Assembly (NCBI GenBank): GCA_003211205.1
Contig: QCTJ01000003.1
Span: 55,031 to 119,030, forward strand
Length of the DNA: 64,000 bases
Source: Synechococcus sp. AG-673-F03
Lineage (GTDB): Bacteria > Cyanobacteriota > Cyanobacteriia > PCC-6307 > Cyanobiaceae
Reading direction: 5' to 3'
In this document: positions 7,508-14,463 of the stretch, piece by piece
Layout of the letters: each line of letters starts with the position of its first letter
How positions within the stretch are numbered: the first letter of the stretch is position 1
The notes under the pieces: generated by a model
The model's database searches: none
What the model saw: only the letters and a program-made list of their open reading frames with translations
Told to the model about the DNA's origin: nothing
Made by a program: the position numbers and the translations under genes

Positions 7508-8230
7508 TTAGCGAGTGCCATACATTTCTCCGGCAACAATAAGAAGAACTCTGATGATTTCAAAGGCTCCTATAGCAGCCAAACCAAGCCATGCCTTTTT
7601 AGCCCATTCAGGCGTTTTGATGTAGGCAGGGACAAGGATCTCAATTTCAATTCGGGCTTGAAGTTTCTGATCCCATTGTCGATCTCTCCAGTCGCTTCCG
7701 TAGCGAGGATATTGCTGGTAGATCGGCATCACTCCGGTTGAGGCCCCCGGAATCACCCGCGAGCGCTGATTTGGCACATCGTCATAGCCAAACGAATCCA
7801 GATATTCGCTGCTGTCGAGTACGGCATCAACAAAGCTGCTGAAGCCTTTCTCTGCAATCAGTATTGACCAACTGATTCGCTCACTTTGACCATGCACTTC
7901 TCGACCGAGAACGCGTCCGACGACCTGGTCGACCAGCCTGTAATTCGTACTGCAGGCCACATAGCCTTCCTGGAAGCGTCTTGACAGCAGTAATCCGCGA
8001 ATGAAGTCTCTGGTTGTGATGCTTCCGTCACGAAACTGGGATTCAAGGTTCACGTCACGATCGCATTTCATGGCGTGAAAGAAGATCTGCCGATAGGCCT
8101 GCTCGATCTGGAAGCCCCGGTCTTCACGGCTTGGGTATGTCGCGCGATTCAGCTCAGACTTCAGGCCACCCTGGTCGCCGACACGGTTGTTCTGGCTGGT
8201 CAGCGGGTAGTCGAGCAGCTGAAGCGCCAT
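7508..8230 (-). CDS. cpcG2: Rod-core linker of CpcL/CpcG2 type with hydrophobic C-terminus
   Basis: A 240-residue linker. The N-terminus (ALQLLDYPLTSQNNRV) is the hallmark of the CpcG group, which joins rods to cores. A PBS linker domain follows (about residues 35-165). Instead of the usual core-binding C-terminus it ends in a hydrophobic segment at about residues 213-234 (WLGLAAIGAFEIIRVLLIVA). This is the feature of CpcL (CpcG2) proteins, which build core-less rod complexes attached to thylakoids and photosystem I. It lies 26 bp downstream of the phycobiliprotein-like gene on the same strand. Marine strains usually name it cpcG2. Confidence 0.8.
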   Translation of the reverse strand: MALQLLDYPLTSQNNRVGDQGGLKSELNRATYPSREDRGFQIEQAYRQIFFHAMKCDRDVNLESQFRDGSITTRDFIRGLLLSRRFQEGYVACSTNYRLVDQVVGRVLGREVHGQSERISWSILIAEKGFSSFVDAVLDSSEYLDSFGYDDVPNQRSRVIPGASTGVMPIYQQYPRYGSDWRDRQWDQKLQARIEIEILVPAYIKTPEWAKKAWLGLAAIGAFEIIRVLLIVAGEMYGTR

Positions 8231-8256
8231 CCGTAGAAATGCTCGTTCAATGCTGC

Positions 8257-8883
8257 TTATTTTATCTCTGCTTCACTGCTTCCCTGCCGAGACCCGTCGT
8301 GTCTCTTCATCTCCTTGCGAATCATGTTGCCGAGGTGAGATAACGCATCACTCAGTGTTTTGGCATCCACTGCCGCTCCCAGTTTGCTGTAGCTGTCCAC
8401 TGAGTGCAGGCGCAGGCGATTCAGGGCCAGAAGTAATCCAGGTACTGGTACATCGAGTAGTGCATAAAGCTCTGCCAGGCATTGCATGCCGTCGCTGTCC
8501 GTGACGTCGCTTTTGCCTAAGGCGGTGCCGTAGATGCTGACGCGCAGAAAATGAAAGCAGTCGCGCCAGCAGGCGTCGGCCCGATCCTGCGGGTACAACT
8601 TGCCGCCTGGTTGCACCAGCTGCGGCTGCTCACTCAGAAGATCCGCACGCGCCTGGTCAACAAGATCCGAAACCTGTCGTTGAAGTGCCGTCAGTGGAGC
8701 GGCTTCAAGACCTGACCAGTCACAACACTCTTGAATCTCTTCATCGCTGAGTAAGCGTTTGCTCTGATCGGCCTCACGAATCAGATCACGCAGGTTCTCT
8801 GGAAGGCTGGGATCTCCACTGAGTCCACACACCTTCGACTCCCGTGCGAGTTGTTTGATGCGTTCTGCTGAAGCGGAGCTCAC
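8257..8883 (-). CDS. Orphan phycobiliprotein-fold protein with conserved bilin-site Cys
   Basis: A 208-residue protein from a GTG that overlaps the stop of the upstream gene (GTGA). Residues about 88-120 align with the core of phycobiliprotein subunits: LVQPGGKLY, then ACWRD, then LRVSIYG. The Cys at 105, Arg 107, Asp 108, Arg 114 and Tyr 118 keep the same spacing as Cys-82/84, Arg, Asp, Arg and Tyr in phycocyanin and phycoerythrin, the site that binds a bilin. The C-terminal helices (LAELYALLDVP) also fit the globin-like fold. It is not a standard Cpe, Mpe, Cpc or Apc subunit. Its neighbour is the CpcL-type linker. A bilin-binding accessory subunit or bilin carrier is possible. Confidence 0.7.
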   Translation of the reverse strand: MSSASAERIKQLARESKVCGLSGDPSLPENLRDLIREADQSKRLLSDEEIQECCDWSGLEAAPLTALQRQVSDLVDQARADLLSEQPQLVQPGGKLYPQDRADACWRDCFHFLRVSIYGTALGKSDVTDSDGMQCLAELYALLDVPVPGLLLALNRLRLHSVDSYSKLGAAVDAKTLSDALSHLGNMIRKEMKRHDGSRQGSSEAEIK

Positions 8884-9326
8884 GGATGAACGGCCTTGTT
8901 TCTCGAAGTCCTGGGAAGAATCGGGCACGCGGTCAGCCAGCCGTGGCGTTCCAGATAGAACGCCCACGCAATCTCCTGGCCCACTCCCGGGCAGTGATCG
9001 GGGATGGCATCGGCAATTGGATCACTTACTCCAAGGCTTTTCAGCAGTGCTCCAACATCGGAAGCAGACCTCACTGCCGTGCTGCGGATGGCGGCACCAA
9101 CGACCCAGGTGAGTTTGGTCGCATCCAACGGGCAAGCGTCGCTTTCGCAGGCGAGCAGCACATTTCCAGGCTCAGTCATGGCTGCGAAGGTGTCCTGCCA
9201 GAGTTGCAGGTCATCGGGCTTGAGATTCAGCCGCAGGATCTGATCCCCGACCAAATGGAGCTTTTCGTTTTCAGCTCCAACCCCCTCAAGCAACGACATG
9301 AGGTTGGCCTGCTGTGATCCATCCAT
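8880..9326 (-). CDS. Unknown protein at the edge of the phycobilisome cluster (148 aa)
   Basis: A 148-residue protein of unknown family, start ATG at 9326. It has no signal peptide or membrane segment. Cysteines are scattered (near residues 60, 65, 112, 134) without a clear metal motif; the stretch ITDAIPDHCPG-like in the third quarter and AWAFYLERHGW look structured. Its stop overlaps the GTG start of the phycobiliprotein-like gene by 4 nt, so the two are almost certainly co-translated and may act together. It is the first gene of the minus-strand phycobilisome run; the next gene is divergent. Confidence 0.65.
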   Translation of the reverse strand: MDGSQQANLMSLLEGVGAENEKLHLVGDQILRLNLKPDDLQLWQDTFAAMTEPGNVLLACESDACPLDATKLTWVVGAAIRSTAVRSASDVGALLKSLGVSDPIADAIPDHCPGVGQEIAWAFYLERHGWLTACPILPRTSRNKAVHP

Positions 9327-9497
9327 CGCTCAAATCCGGCCTTGGGAACTGTATCCGTACTGTTCGGAATCTCAGCTGCCGTGCATCAGGGATGTCACCA
9401 GAAGTAGAATGATGAGCTGTCGGGTTCTGCTTGTGCCAGGCACTCCTGGACAAGCCACGCACGATCGATACGATCGGGCCGCCAATGCTCGTATCCA

Positions 9498-9983
9498 ATG
9501 GCTGCAGCTGAATCCAATGCGCTGATGGTCCAGCAGCTCAGTCGACAGCTTCATGCAGTCAGTGAGATCGCTGAGTCACTCACGCTGCGTTTGCTGGCCA
9601 TGGAGGAGCGTTTTGAGCAGTTGCATCTGAATGCTTTGTCTGCTGGATCAGACCCTGCGCCAGATGAAGCCAGTCAACAGCTGCTTGATGACAGTGGTGA
9701 CCGTCTCAGGCATCTTCAAGGATTGCTCGACGAAGAGGCTCCCGGCCAGGTGCTCGAACTCGTGACTCCAGCAGCCAATGAAATTGAAATGGCTCCTCAC
9801 TGCGTTGATGAAGCCATCTTTGATCATGAGGAGCTCGATGACATTGAGGATGAGCTTGAACCCTCGCTGAATGAGACGGTCTATGTGGATGACCCGCAGA
9901 TTGAGCCTGCTCATGGCCAGGTCAATGATCAGGATGACGATGATCAGGACGACAATGATCAAATTGATCTCTTGACTGCCTGA
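9498..9983 (+). CDS. Acidic coiled-coil hypothetical protein
   Basis: A 161-residue protein. The first ~50 residues look like an amphipathic coiled coil (VQQLSRQLHAVSEIAESLTLRLLAMEERF). The rest is increasingly acidic and ends in an Asp/Gln/Asn-rich tail (DQDDDDQDDNDQ). No enzyme motif. The 3' end is built of near-repeated gatcaggacgac units, so the tail probably grew by slippage. It stands divergently from the phycobilisome cluster and marks its border. Function unknown. Confidence 0.6.
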   Translation: MAAAESNALMVQQLSRQLHAVSEIAESLTLRLLAMEERFEQLHLNALSAGSDPAPDEASQQLLDDSGDRLRHLQGLLDEEAPGQVLELVTPAANEIEMAPHCVDEAIFDHEELDDIEDELEPSLNETVYVDDPQIEPAHGQVNDQDDDDQDDNDQIDLLTA

Positions 9984-10012
9984 TCGGTGGGGTTCAAGGT
10001 TGTTTCAGCTGC

Positions 10013-10246
10013 TCACAGCTCCAGTAGTCGGACCCTGAACTGAGCAACCTGGCGAGCTTGTGTTGGCTCTGACTGCACAAAAGGATGGTCGTTCAAATGG
10101 TTGATGACTGTTTCGATTCTTTCATCGACTGATTTGTTTTCAAGCTCGCCACGCCTGAGACATTCTTTCCAGGCTGGATCGAACACCATGGCGAAGCCAT
10201 CGGCATTGTTGAACTGTCGATCGTCGTTAACCGGGATTGGAATCAA
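10013..10246 (-). CDS. Small hypothetical protein (77 aa)
   Basis: A 77-residue ORF with ATG start and balanced composition (MIPIPVND, then DGFAMVFDPAWKECLRRGE and a mixed-charge C-terminus). It is soluble with no recognised family. It runs toward the acidic protein gene (convergent, 29 bp apart), and its start is 16 bp from the tRNA-Phe fragment at 10263. That makes it the last gene outside the putative integrated element. Coding status rests on amino-acid composition and lack of a competing frame. Confidence 0.5.
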   Translation of the reverse strand: MIPIPVNDDRQFNNADGFAMVFDPAWKECLRRGELENKSVDERIETVINHLNDHPFVQSEPTQARQVAQFRVRLLEL

Positions 10247-10262
10247 TGAGCGGTTCTGCGAA

Positions 10263-10289
10263 GTGCCAGGACCAGGATTTGAGCTGGGG
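10263..10289 (-). repeat. Degenerate copy of the tRNA-Phe 3' end (putative att site)
   Basis: 27 bp that match 24 of 27 positions with 11942-11968, the T-arm and acceptor 3' half of the intact tRNA-Phe gene, in the same orientation. The rest of the tRNA is absent. Integrative elements using tyrosine recombinases insert at tRNA 3' ends and leave such a partial copy at the far end. The copy lies 1.68 kb from the tRNA on its 3' side, as expected. Confidence 0.7.
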
Positions 10290-10437
10290 GTGATGCGACT
10301 ATTGGCCCGTTAAAACACTCGATTTGGTTGAGCAGTGATCAAGACAACGCCTTTTGGCAAAGGCTGGTCTTGCTGCTCCCATACCGCGACCTTACGTTTG
10401 GTTCGGTTCGGCGGTAGCTCCTTCGCCCTCCTGATCG

Positions 10438-11196
10438 TTGGCGTTGGTAGAGGAACTCTATGTCTCGCTCTCTTCCCCAGAACTGGATCGACGGCACCTG
10501 CACAGCCTGAATCTGGTGCGAGATCTGGGGTGGACTGGGGCCATCGTTCATCCGTCTCTGTCTGTCTTCCGCCAGAAACCAAGCGCCAAAAGCAGGAAGA
10601 CCAAGAATCTGCAATGGCGTTTTCTTCCAAAAACGGCCGATGATCCGCGCAGTTTTAAGGGAAGAACCAACCGAGGACAAGGCAAGCGTCTGTCGATCGA
10701 AGGAACCTGTGGAACCACTGACCCCTGGGAGGCCGCAACCATTGCTGTGGCTGCGTCCCAGGAGCGGTGGCGAACCCTGCATCAGCAGCTGGAGCAGCAG
10801 CAGCGTGAGCAAGGCCAGGCCCTTTCGGTGTATTGGGAGCGCTGGTATGCCCGTGCAGAGCAGCAACCAAGGAACAATCGCAATCGCTGGTTAAGTGATA
10901 AGCGGAACCTGTGGAATGGACCGCTCGGCATTGGTCTTCAGCCGTGGGCCACGATCAAGACAATTGAGCGAATTTCCAGAAACGATTTTCTGGAGTTCCT
11001 GTTCATCGTGCGCAAGCACTGTGAAGCGCAGGGACTCTCTGTGGACGACACCAGGCATCAATATAAAGCCCTGATCCGTCTCCTCTTCATGGAGGCGAGA
11101 GCCGATTTTCCTGCTCTCACTTGCCCGGAATTCCCTGTGATCAAGAAGCAGGTCAGGCAAAGTGGCACTTCTGATACCCCTTCGGCAGATGCTTAG
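10438..11196 (+). pseudogene. Tyrosine recombinase (integrase) fragment, N-terminal part only
   Basis: 252 residues from a TTG directly after an in-frame TGA. The middle and end resemble the N-terminal and core-binding part of picocyanobacterial phage-type integrases: GTTDPWEAA near residue 91, then NRNRWLSDKRNLWNG, LQPWATIKTIERIS, and LIRLLFMEARADFPAL near residue 215. The C-terminal catalytic domain with the Arg-His-Arg-Tyr residues is missing, and the DNA after 11196 does not encode it. It is therefore a truncated gene or an N-terminal-only relic. Codon pattern is intact across the frame, so decay may be recent or the fragment may be kept as a DNA-binding protein. Confidence 0.65.
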
Positions 11197-11389
11197 AGAT
11201 AAGCCAGAGGGGCTTTGAAGGGATTGGCTGTCAGACGGCCTCAAGACGTTTTTGCTGGTTGGGGAGCAGAAATGACGCCTTTTTTGATGTGTTCTCGGGG
11301 TTGTTCCTTTAGAACCTTGGTGCGGTTATTACGGCCAAAAGATGCCTTCGCGGCTTAGTTCCAGTCCATAACATTCTTAAAGTTTTTCT

Positions 11390-11656
11390 ATGACCATGAC
11401 TGAAGACAACTCCTCAGAAAATACACCCAAAAAAAAGAAGGGGAAGAAGGGTTGCTCTGGCAACAAGAAGGCGATGCTTGCTTATGGGGTGATCCAGATT
11501 TCTGCCACCGTCGTCTCCGCCATTTCACTGGCAGCAATCGCCTTGGGGCTCTGCGCTGTCAAGCAGGAAAGCAAGGCGTTCAATGGTTGTGTGGACGAGG
11601 TCATCGCCAAAGGCGTCACCAATGCCGAAGCAGTTCGCTTCTGTAATGGCGGCTGA
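11390..11656 (+). CDS. Small Lys-rich single-span membrane protein (88 aa)
   Basis: An 88-residue protein with three parts: a hydrophilic N-terminus with a poly-Lys patch (PKKKKGKKG, residues 13-21), one predicted membrane helix at about residues 33-54 (VIQISATVVSAISLAAIALGLC), and a C-terminal tail with Cys at about 67 and 84 (NGCVDEV and RFCNG). The charged patch before the helix predicts the tail on the lumenal or periplasmic side. The two tail cysteines could form a disulfide. There is an alternative ATG two codons on. It lies inside the putative tRNA-Phe element. Function unknown. Confidence 0.6.
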   Translation: MTMTEDNSSENTPKKKKGKKGCSGNKKAMLAYGVIQISATVVSAISLAAIALGLCAVKQESKAFNGCVDEVIAKGVTNAEAVRFCNGG

Positions 11657-11722
11657 TGGCTTCGCTTGATGCCTGGCGGCCTCTTTTCCAGAACTGTGCC
11701 TTTGGAGACGTTGTGTATCGGT

Positions 11723-11788
11723 ATGAACCATAAAACTGTGTTCGTCCGCTTGAAGGAGGTGCTGGCTGAATCGGGAAGACACCGATAG
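11723..11788 (+). CDS. Possible 21-residue peptide ORF before a terminator
   Basis: ATG to TAG, 21 codons (MNHKTVFVRLKEVLAESGRH...), ending 8 nt before a strong terminator. It could be a real micro-peptide or just the 3' part of an untranslated RNA such as a small regulatory transcript. No good ribosome site precedes it. Low confidence. Confidence 0.2.
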   Translation: MNHKTVFVRLKEVLAESGRHR

Positions 11789-11796
11789 GGGAATCA

Positions 11797-11828
11797 CGGG
11801 GTGGTGCGAGAACCACCCCGTTTTTTTT
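11797..11828 (+). terminator. Strong intrinsic terminator
   Basis: A perfect 9-bp GC-rich stem (11797-11805 with 11812-11820, arms cggggtggt/accaccccg) with a 6-nt loop and eight T (11821-11828). It ends transcription from the 88-aa gene or from a short RNA starting after 11656. Confidence 0.9.
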
Positions 11829-11942
11829 GTTCGATCCCTCCCAAATGCAACGGTCATGGGTTTCAGGAGACTCGGGCACTCAAAAGCACCGAACGGTGCC
11901 ATGACAGGAACCATTTGGTGCTCTTTTGGCGCATAAGGAAGG

Positions 11943-12015
11943 TGCCAGGACCCAGATTTGAACTGGGGACACGGCGATTTTCAGTCGCCTGCTCTACCAA
12001 CTGAGCTATCCCGGC
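11943..12015 (-). tRNA. tRNA-Phe (GAA)
   Basis: 73 nt that fold as a complete cloverleaf: acceptor GCCGGGA/TCCTGGC, D-arm with TAGCTCAGTTGGTAGAGC, anticodon loop CTGAAAA (anticodon GAA), and T-arm with GTTCAAATC. No encoded CCA. Its 3' half is duplicated at 10263-10289, marking it as an integration site. Confidence 0.97.
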
Positions 12016-12040
12016 GCGTTGTCTACGCGACCTTTGAATC

Positions 12041-12712
12041 TTAAATCACGGGGTGGAGCTCCCAGGGCGTTCTGGCCAGGCAAATCACCCCTTGGATGGT
12101 GACTCCTGAAGCCTGAAGAGCCTGATTCGCGGCCACAACGGTTGCACCTGTTGTCACGATGTCATCAACAAGTCAGACCTGCTGCTGACGGCGCTGGTTT
12201 GTCCAGGCATGGCTTGTCCACTGGGTGGGTGCATGGTTGAGCTTGAAGCTACCGGACTGGTTGCTCACTCTCTGCCGACGATTGAGCCGGTGCTGACCCA
12301 CTGTGGGGCGACAACGCTGCAGCAGCTGAATTGTTCGTCGTTCCAGGCAGCGGCAGATCAGTTCTGGAAGCGGATTCAATCGGCTCTTCGCCTTCCAGCC
12401 AGGAATCGGTATCAGCAGACTGTTTTGTGGTAAATCGCACTGAAGACTCGTGCAAATCGCCTGCAGAGAGCCAAGATCGTGAGTCCTGCGCAACGACAGA
12501 ATCAACTGTCGCATTGCACCGCTGTACCAAGAGACTGCGCGCCAGGGCAGGGGGCTGTTGCCCTTTACCCCAGATTCAGCAAGTCCCAGGCGTTGTTGGC
12601 AGGTCTGGCAGAGGCCTGACTGATCAACTTCTGAGATGAGCTGTCGCTTGCAGATCGCGCAACTGGGTTCGATCAGTAGCTGCCCAAGACAGGTCTTGAT
12701 GCAGGTCAGCAA
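12041..12712 (-). pseudogene. comF: comF, interrupted by an in-frame TGA
   Basis: ComF is a phosphoribosyltransferase-fold protein needed for DNA uptake in naturally competent bacteria. The frame from 12712 gives 179 residues with an N-terminal zinc ribbon (CAICKRQ near residue 18, CQTCQQR near 36) and part of the transferase domain, and then hits TGA (complement of 12173-12175). Reading on in the same frame gives 43 more residues beginning LVDDIVTTGAT, the PRPP-binding motif, and ending in LARTP near the natural stop at 12041. A single base change (for example TGG to TGA) explains this. Without the motif the product should be inactive. The gene ends 25 bp from tRNA-Phe. Confidence 0.85.
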
Positions 12713-12733
12713 GGCAACGATCTGCGATTGACT

Positions 12734-13021
12734 TCAGGATTCCCCTTTGTCAGCCCCGGCAGGCATGGCTCTCAACATGGCCACGAGAGTGCGGTGTGCA
12801 TCCTCGCTGTCGGTGAGCATGTGGTCGAAGGGAATGCTGATGGTCTTGCTATTCACCTCCAGGGTCATGGCTTCTGCGGTCACTCCTGTCATTGAGGCTG
12901 CCGTTGCCGATGTCAGGCCTCCGTAGTGGTGGGCATAGCGGAGCACAGCATCACTGTGGTCGTCATTCATATGACGACAGATGCGTTCGCTGATGGCTGG
13001 AGTAAGCGGTTCGGCGGCCAT
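12734..13021 (-). CDS. DUF2470-domain protein
   Basis: A 95-residue single-domain protein. The N-terminal motif ICRHMNDDHSDAVLRYA (residues 14-30) is the signature of DUF2470. That domain is found alone in cyanobacteria and fused to flavin-reductase-like split barrels in heme-degrading HugZ-type proteins and chloroplast relatives. No catalytic function is established for the stand-alone form. It lies downstream of a small membrane-protein gene on the same strand. Confidence 0.75.
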   Translation of the reverse strand: MAAEPLTPAISERICRHMNDDHSDAVLRYAHHYGGLTSATAASMTGVTAEAMTLEVNSKTISIPFDHMLTDSEDAHRTLVAMLRAMPAGADKGES

Positions 13022-13051
13022 GGGAAAGATGCAGGGAGTGGATGAACGAAA

Positions 13052-13216
13052 TCAGCTAAAGCGTTGCCAGAGCAGCAGGGCTAGTCGTAAACCGCTGTAC
13101 CCGACGAATCCGGCCAACACGATGAACAGCCCGATGGCAAGAGCGTCGCGGAGTCTGTTTGCCAAAGGCTCATGGAAGCTCAATCGATTCTCGCCTGGAA
13201 CAGGTGATTTGATCAT
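13052..13216 (-). CDS. Small single-span membrane protein (54 aa)
   Basis: I start it at the ATG of MIKSPVPGENRLSF (13216), which gives 54 residues; a longer frame from 13294 reads into the kinase gene without good character. One predicted membrane helix covers about residues 27-48 (AIGLFIVLAGFVGYSGLRLALLL). The first 47 bp overlap the end of the FGGY kinase gene in another frame, so translation may be coupled. No family recognised. Confidence 0.55.
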   Translation of the reverse strand: MIKSPVPGENRLSFHEPLANRLRDALAIGLFIVLAGFVGYSGLRLALLLWQRFS

Positions 13217-14456
13217 CTTGTTGTTGCAGAGCGGTGAGTGCGAGCCGCGCAACCCCTGCAGCAGGAGGGCTGTAACAACTACGGATCGGAACACCGAGTA
13301 ATCGTTGCCGCATCCGTCGCCATTGGGGGTTTCTGGCGCCCCCTCCCAGGGTCACCAGACGTTTGGGGGCGGGTGCTCCGAGTTCAGTGAGCTTGGTCCA
13401 GCCCTGGCGTTCAATCTGGCTCAGGCCTTCCAATAGACCATGCAGGTACAGCGCATCACTCACCGGTCGTGGAGTCAGGATTGGTACAAGATCGGGATCA
13501 TCCACGGGAAAACGCTCTCCTCGACCGATCAGGGGCAGCAGCTTCAGCCCACTCTGTTGATCAGGGTCGATCTGACGGCTCAGTTCGTCGAGGTCGATCC
13601 CTGGAAAGCACTGGCGTAGCACTGCACCACCGCTGTTGGAGGCTCCCCCTGCAAGCCAGCGACCGCCCACGCGGTGGGTGGACGTCCCTGCACCATCTCG
13701 TAAAGGGATGCTGGTGAAGCGTTTGAGCACAAGAGTGCTTCCCAGCACGGTGATGCCTTCATCGTCAGCGGCATCGGCCGTGAGCACTGCTGCATTGGCA
13801 TCGGTTGTGCCTGCGATCACGAGTATGTCCTCCGATAGCCCCAGCTGTTTGGCTCGGGCAGTGTTCATGATTCCGAGACTTGAGCCGCTCGGTCGGATCT
13901 CCGGCAGTGCTTCGCGCCAGGCCTGTTGATCAAAAGCATGAGGCCATCGCTGATCGCTGAGCGACCAGCCCAGGCGAAGGTTGTTGCCCTCTTCTCCAAA
14001 CCTCCAGTCCCCGACCAGCCAGCCGCTGATCCAGTCAGCCTGGTGACGAAGGATCAGCGGCTGCGAGTGCTGTTGCAGCAGCCTTAGTGCGCGGGCCAAG
14101 CTGCCACTGGCGCTCGCCGCCAGCTGGCCTGCTTGCACCAGCTCACGCACCTGCTCCAGCTGTTCCGGACAGGCAACGTTGTAGGGCAAAGCCTTCCCGA
14201 GGGGGGTGCCATCTGGATCGCAGGCAACCAACGTCCCTGAGGTTCCATCGACAGCCACTGCCTTGAGCTGGCTGCGCAGCTCGTGTGGAATGGCCTTGAT
14301 CAGCTGGGTGCAGCTTGTCAGCCAATCATCTGGATCCGCCAGGCCTCGGTCGTAGCCGTTGGAATCCGTGTAGAGCAGATCGCGCTGTTGATTAAGAACC
14401 GCAACCCTCACTCCACTGGTGCCCAGATCAATTCCGAGCGCCAGTGAATCGTGCAT
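13170..14456 (-). CDS. FGGY-family sugar kinase (cyanobacterial D-ribulose/xylulose kinase type)
   Basis: A 428-residue kinase of the FGGY/ASKHA fold. The ATP-phosphate motif GIDLGTSGVR is at residues 8-17, a VAVDGTSGT block follows near residue 70, and GSTLVLK and GGGARNPQW mark the second domain. I start at the ATG of MHDSLALG, 7 nt after metK; 14 more codons upstream overlap metK and add nothing. At about 430 residues it is shorter than bacterial xylulose kinases (~480-500) and matches the cyanobacterial/plant XK-1 group, reported to phosphorylate D-ribulose. Substrate is inferred from that similarity only. Confidence 0.75.
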   Translation of the reverse strand: MHDSLALGIDLGTSGVRVAVLNQQRDLLYTDSNGYDRGLADPDDWLTSCTQLIKAIPHELRSQLKAVAVDGTSGTLVACDPDGTPLGKALPYNVACPEQLEQVRELVQAGQLAASASGSLARALRLLQQHSQPLILRHQADWISGWLVGDWRFGEEGNNLRLGWSLSDQRWPHAFDQQAWREALPEIRPSGSSLGIMNTARAKQLGLSEDILVIAGTTDANAAVLTADAADDEGITVLGSTLVLKRFTSIPLRDGAGTSTHRVGGRWLAGGASNSGGAVLRQCFPGIDLDELSRQIDPDQQSGLKLLPLIGRGERFPVDDPDLVPILTPRPVSDALYLHGLLEGLSQIERQGWTKLTELGAPAPKRLVTLGGGARNPQWRRMRQRLLGVPIRSCYSPPAAGVARLALTALQQQDDQITCSRRESIELP

Positions 14457-14463
14457 CAACCGA

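Larger units (their letters stand above)
10263..11968. mobile_element. Remnant of a tRNA-Phe-targeted integrative element
   Basis: A 1.7-kb segment bounded by the tRNA-Phe 3' half and its degenerate copy. It contains an integrase fragment lacking a catalytic domain, a small Lys-rich membrane protein, a tiny ORF and a strong terminator. This is the arrangement expected for a decayed genomic island or a tycheposon-like element of marine picocyanobacteria. With no catalytic domain, it cannot move by itself. The boundary assignment is inference from the direct repeat. Confidence 0.55.

Noticed and set aside
9648..9962. 104-codon minus-strand ORF opposite the acidic protein
   Set aside because: Runs of Ile/Val come from the complement of Asp-rich repeats; not a membrane protein gene.
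11525..11914. 129-codon minus-strand ORF across the terminator in the putative element
   Set aside because: It crosses a strong intrinsic terminator and the 88-aa gene in antisense, with no domain.
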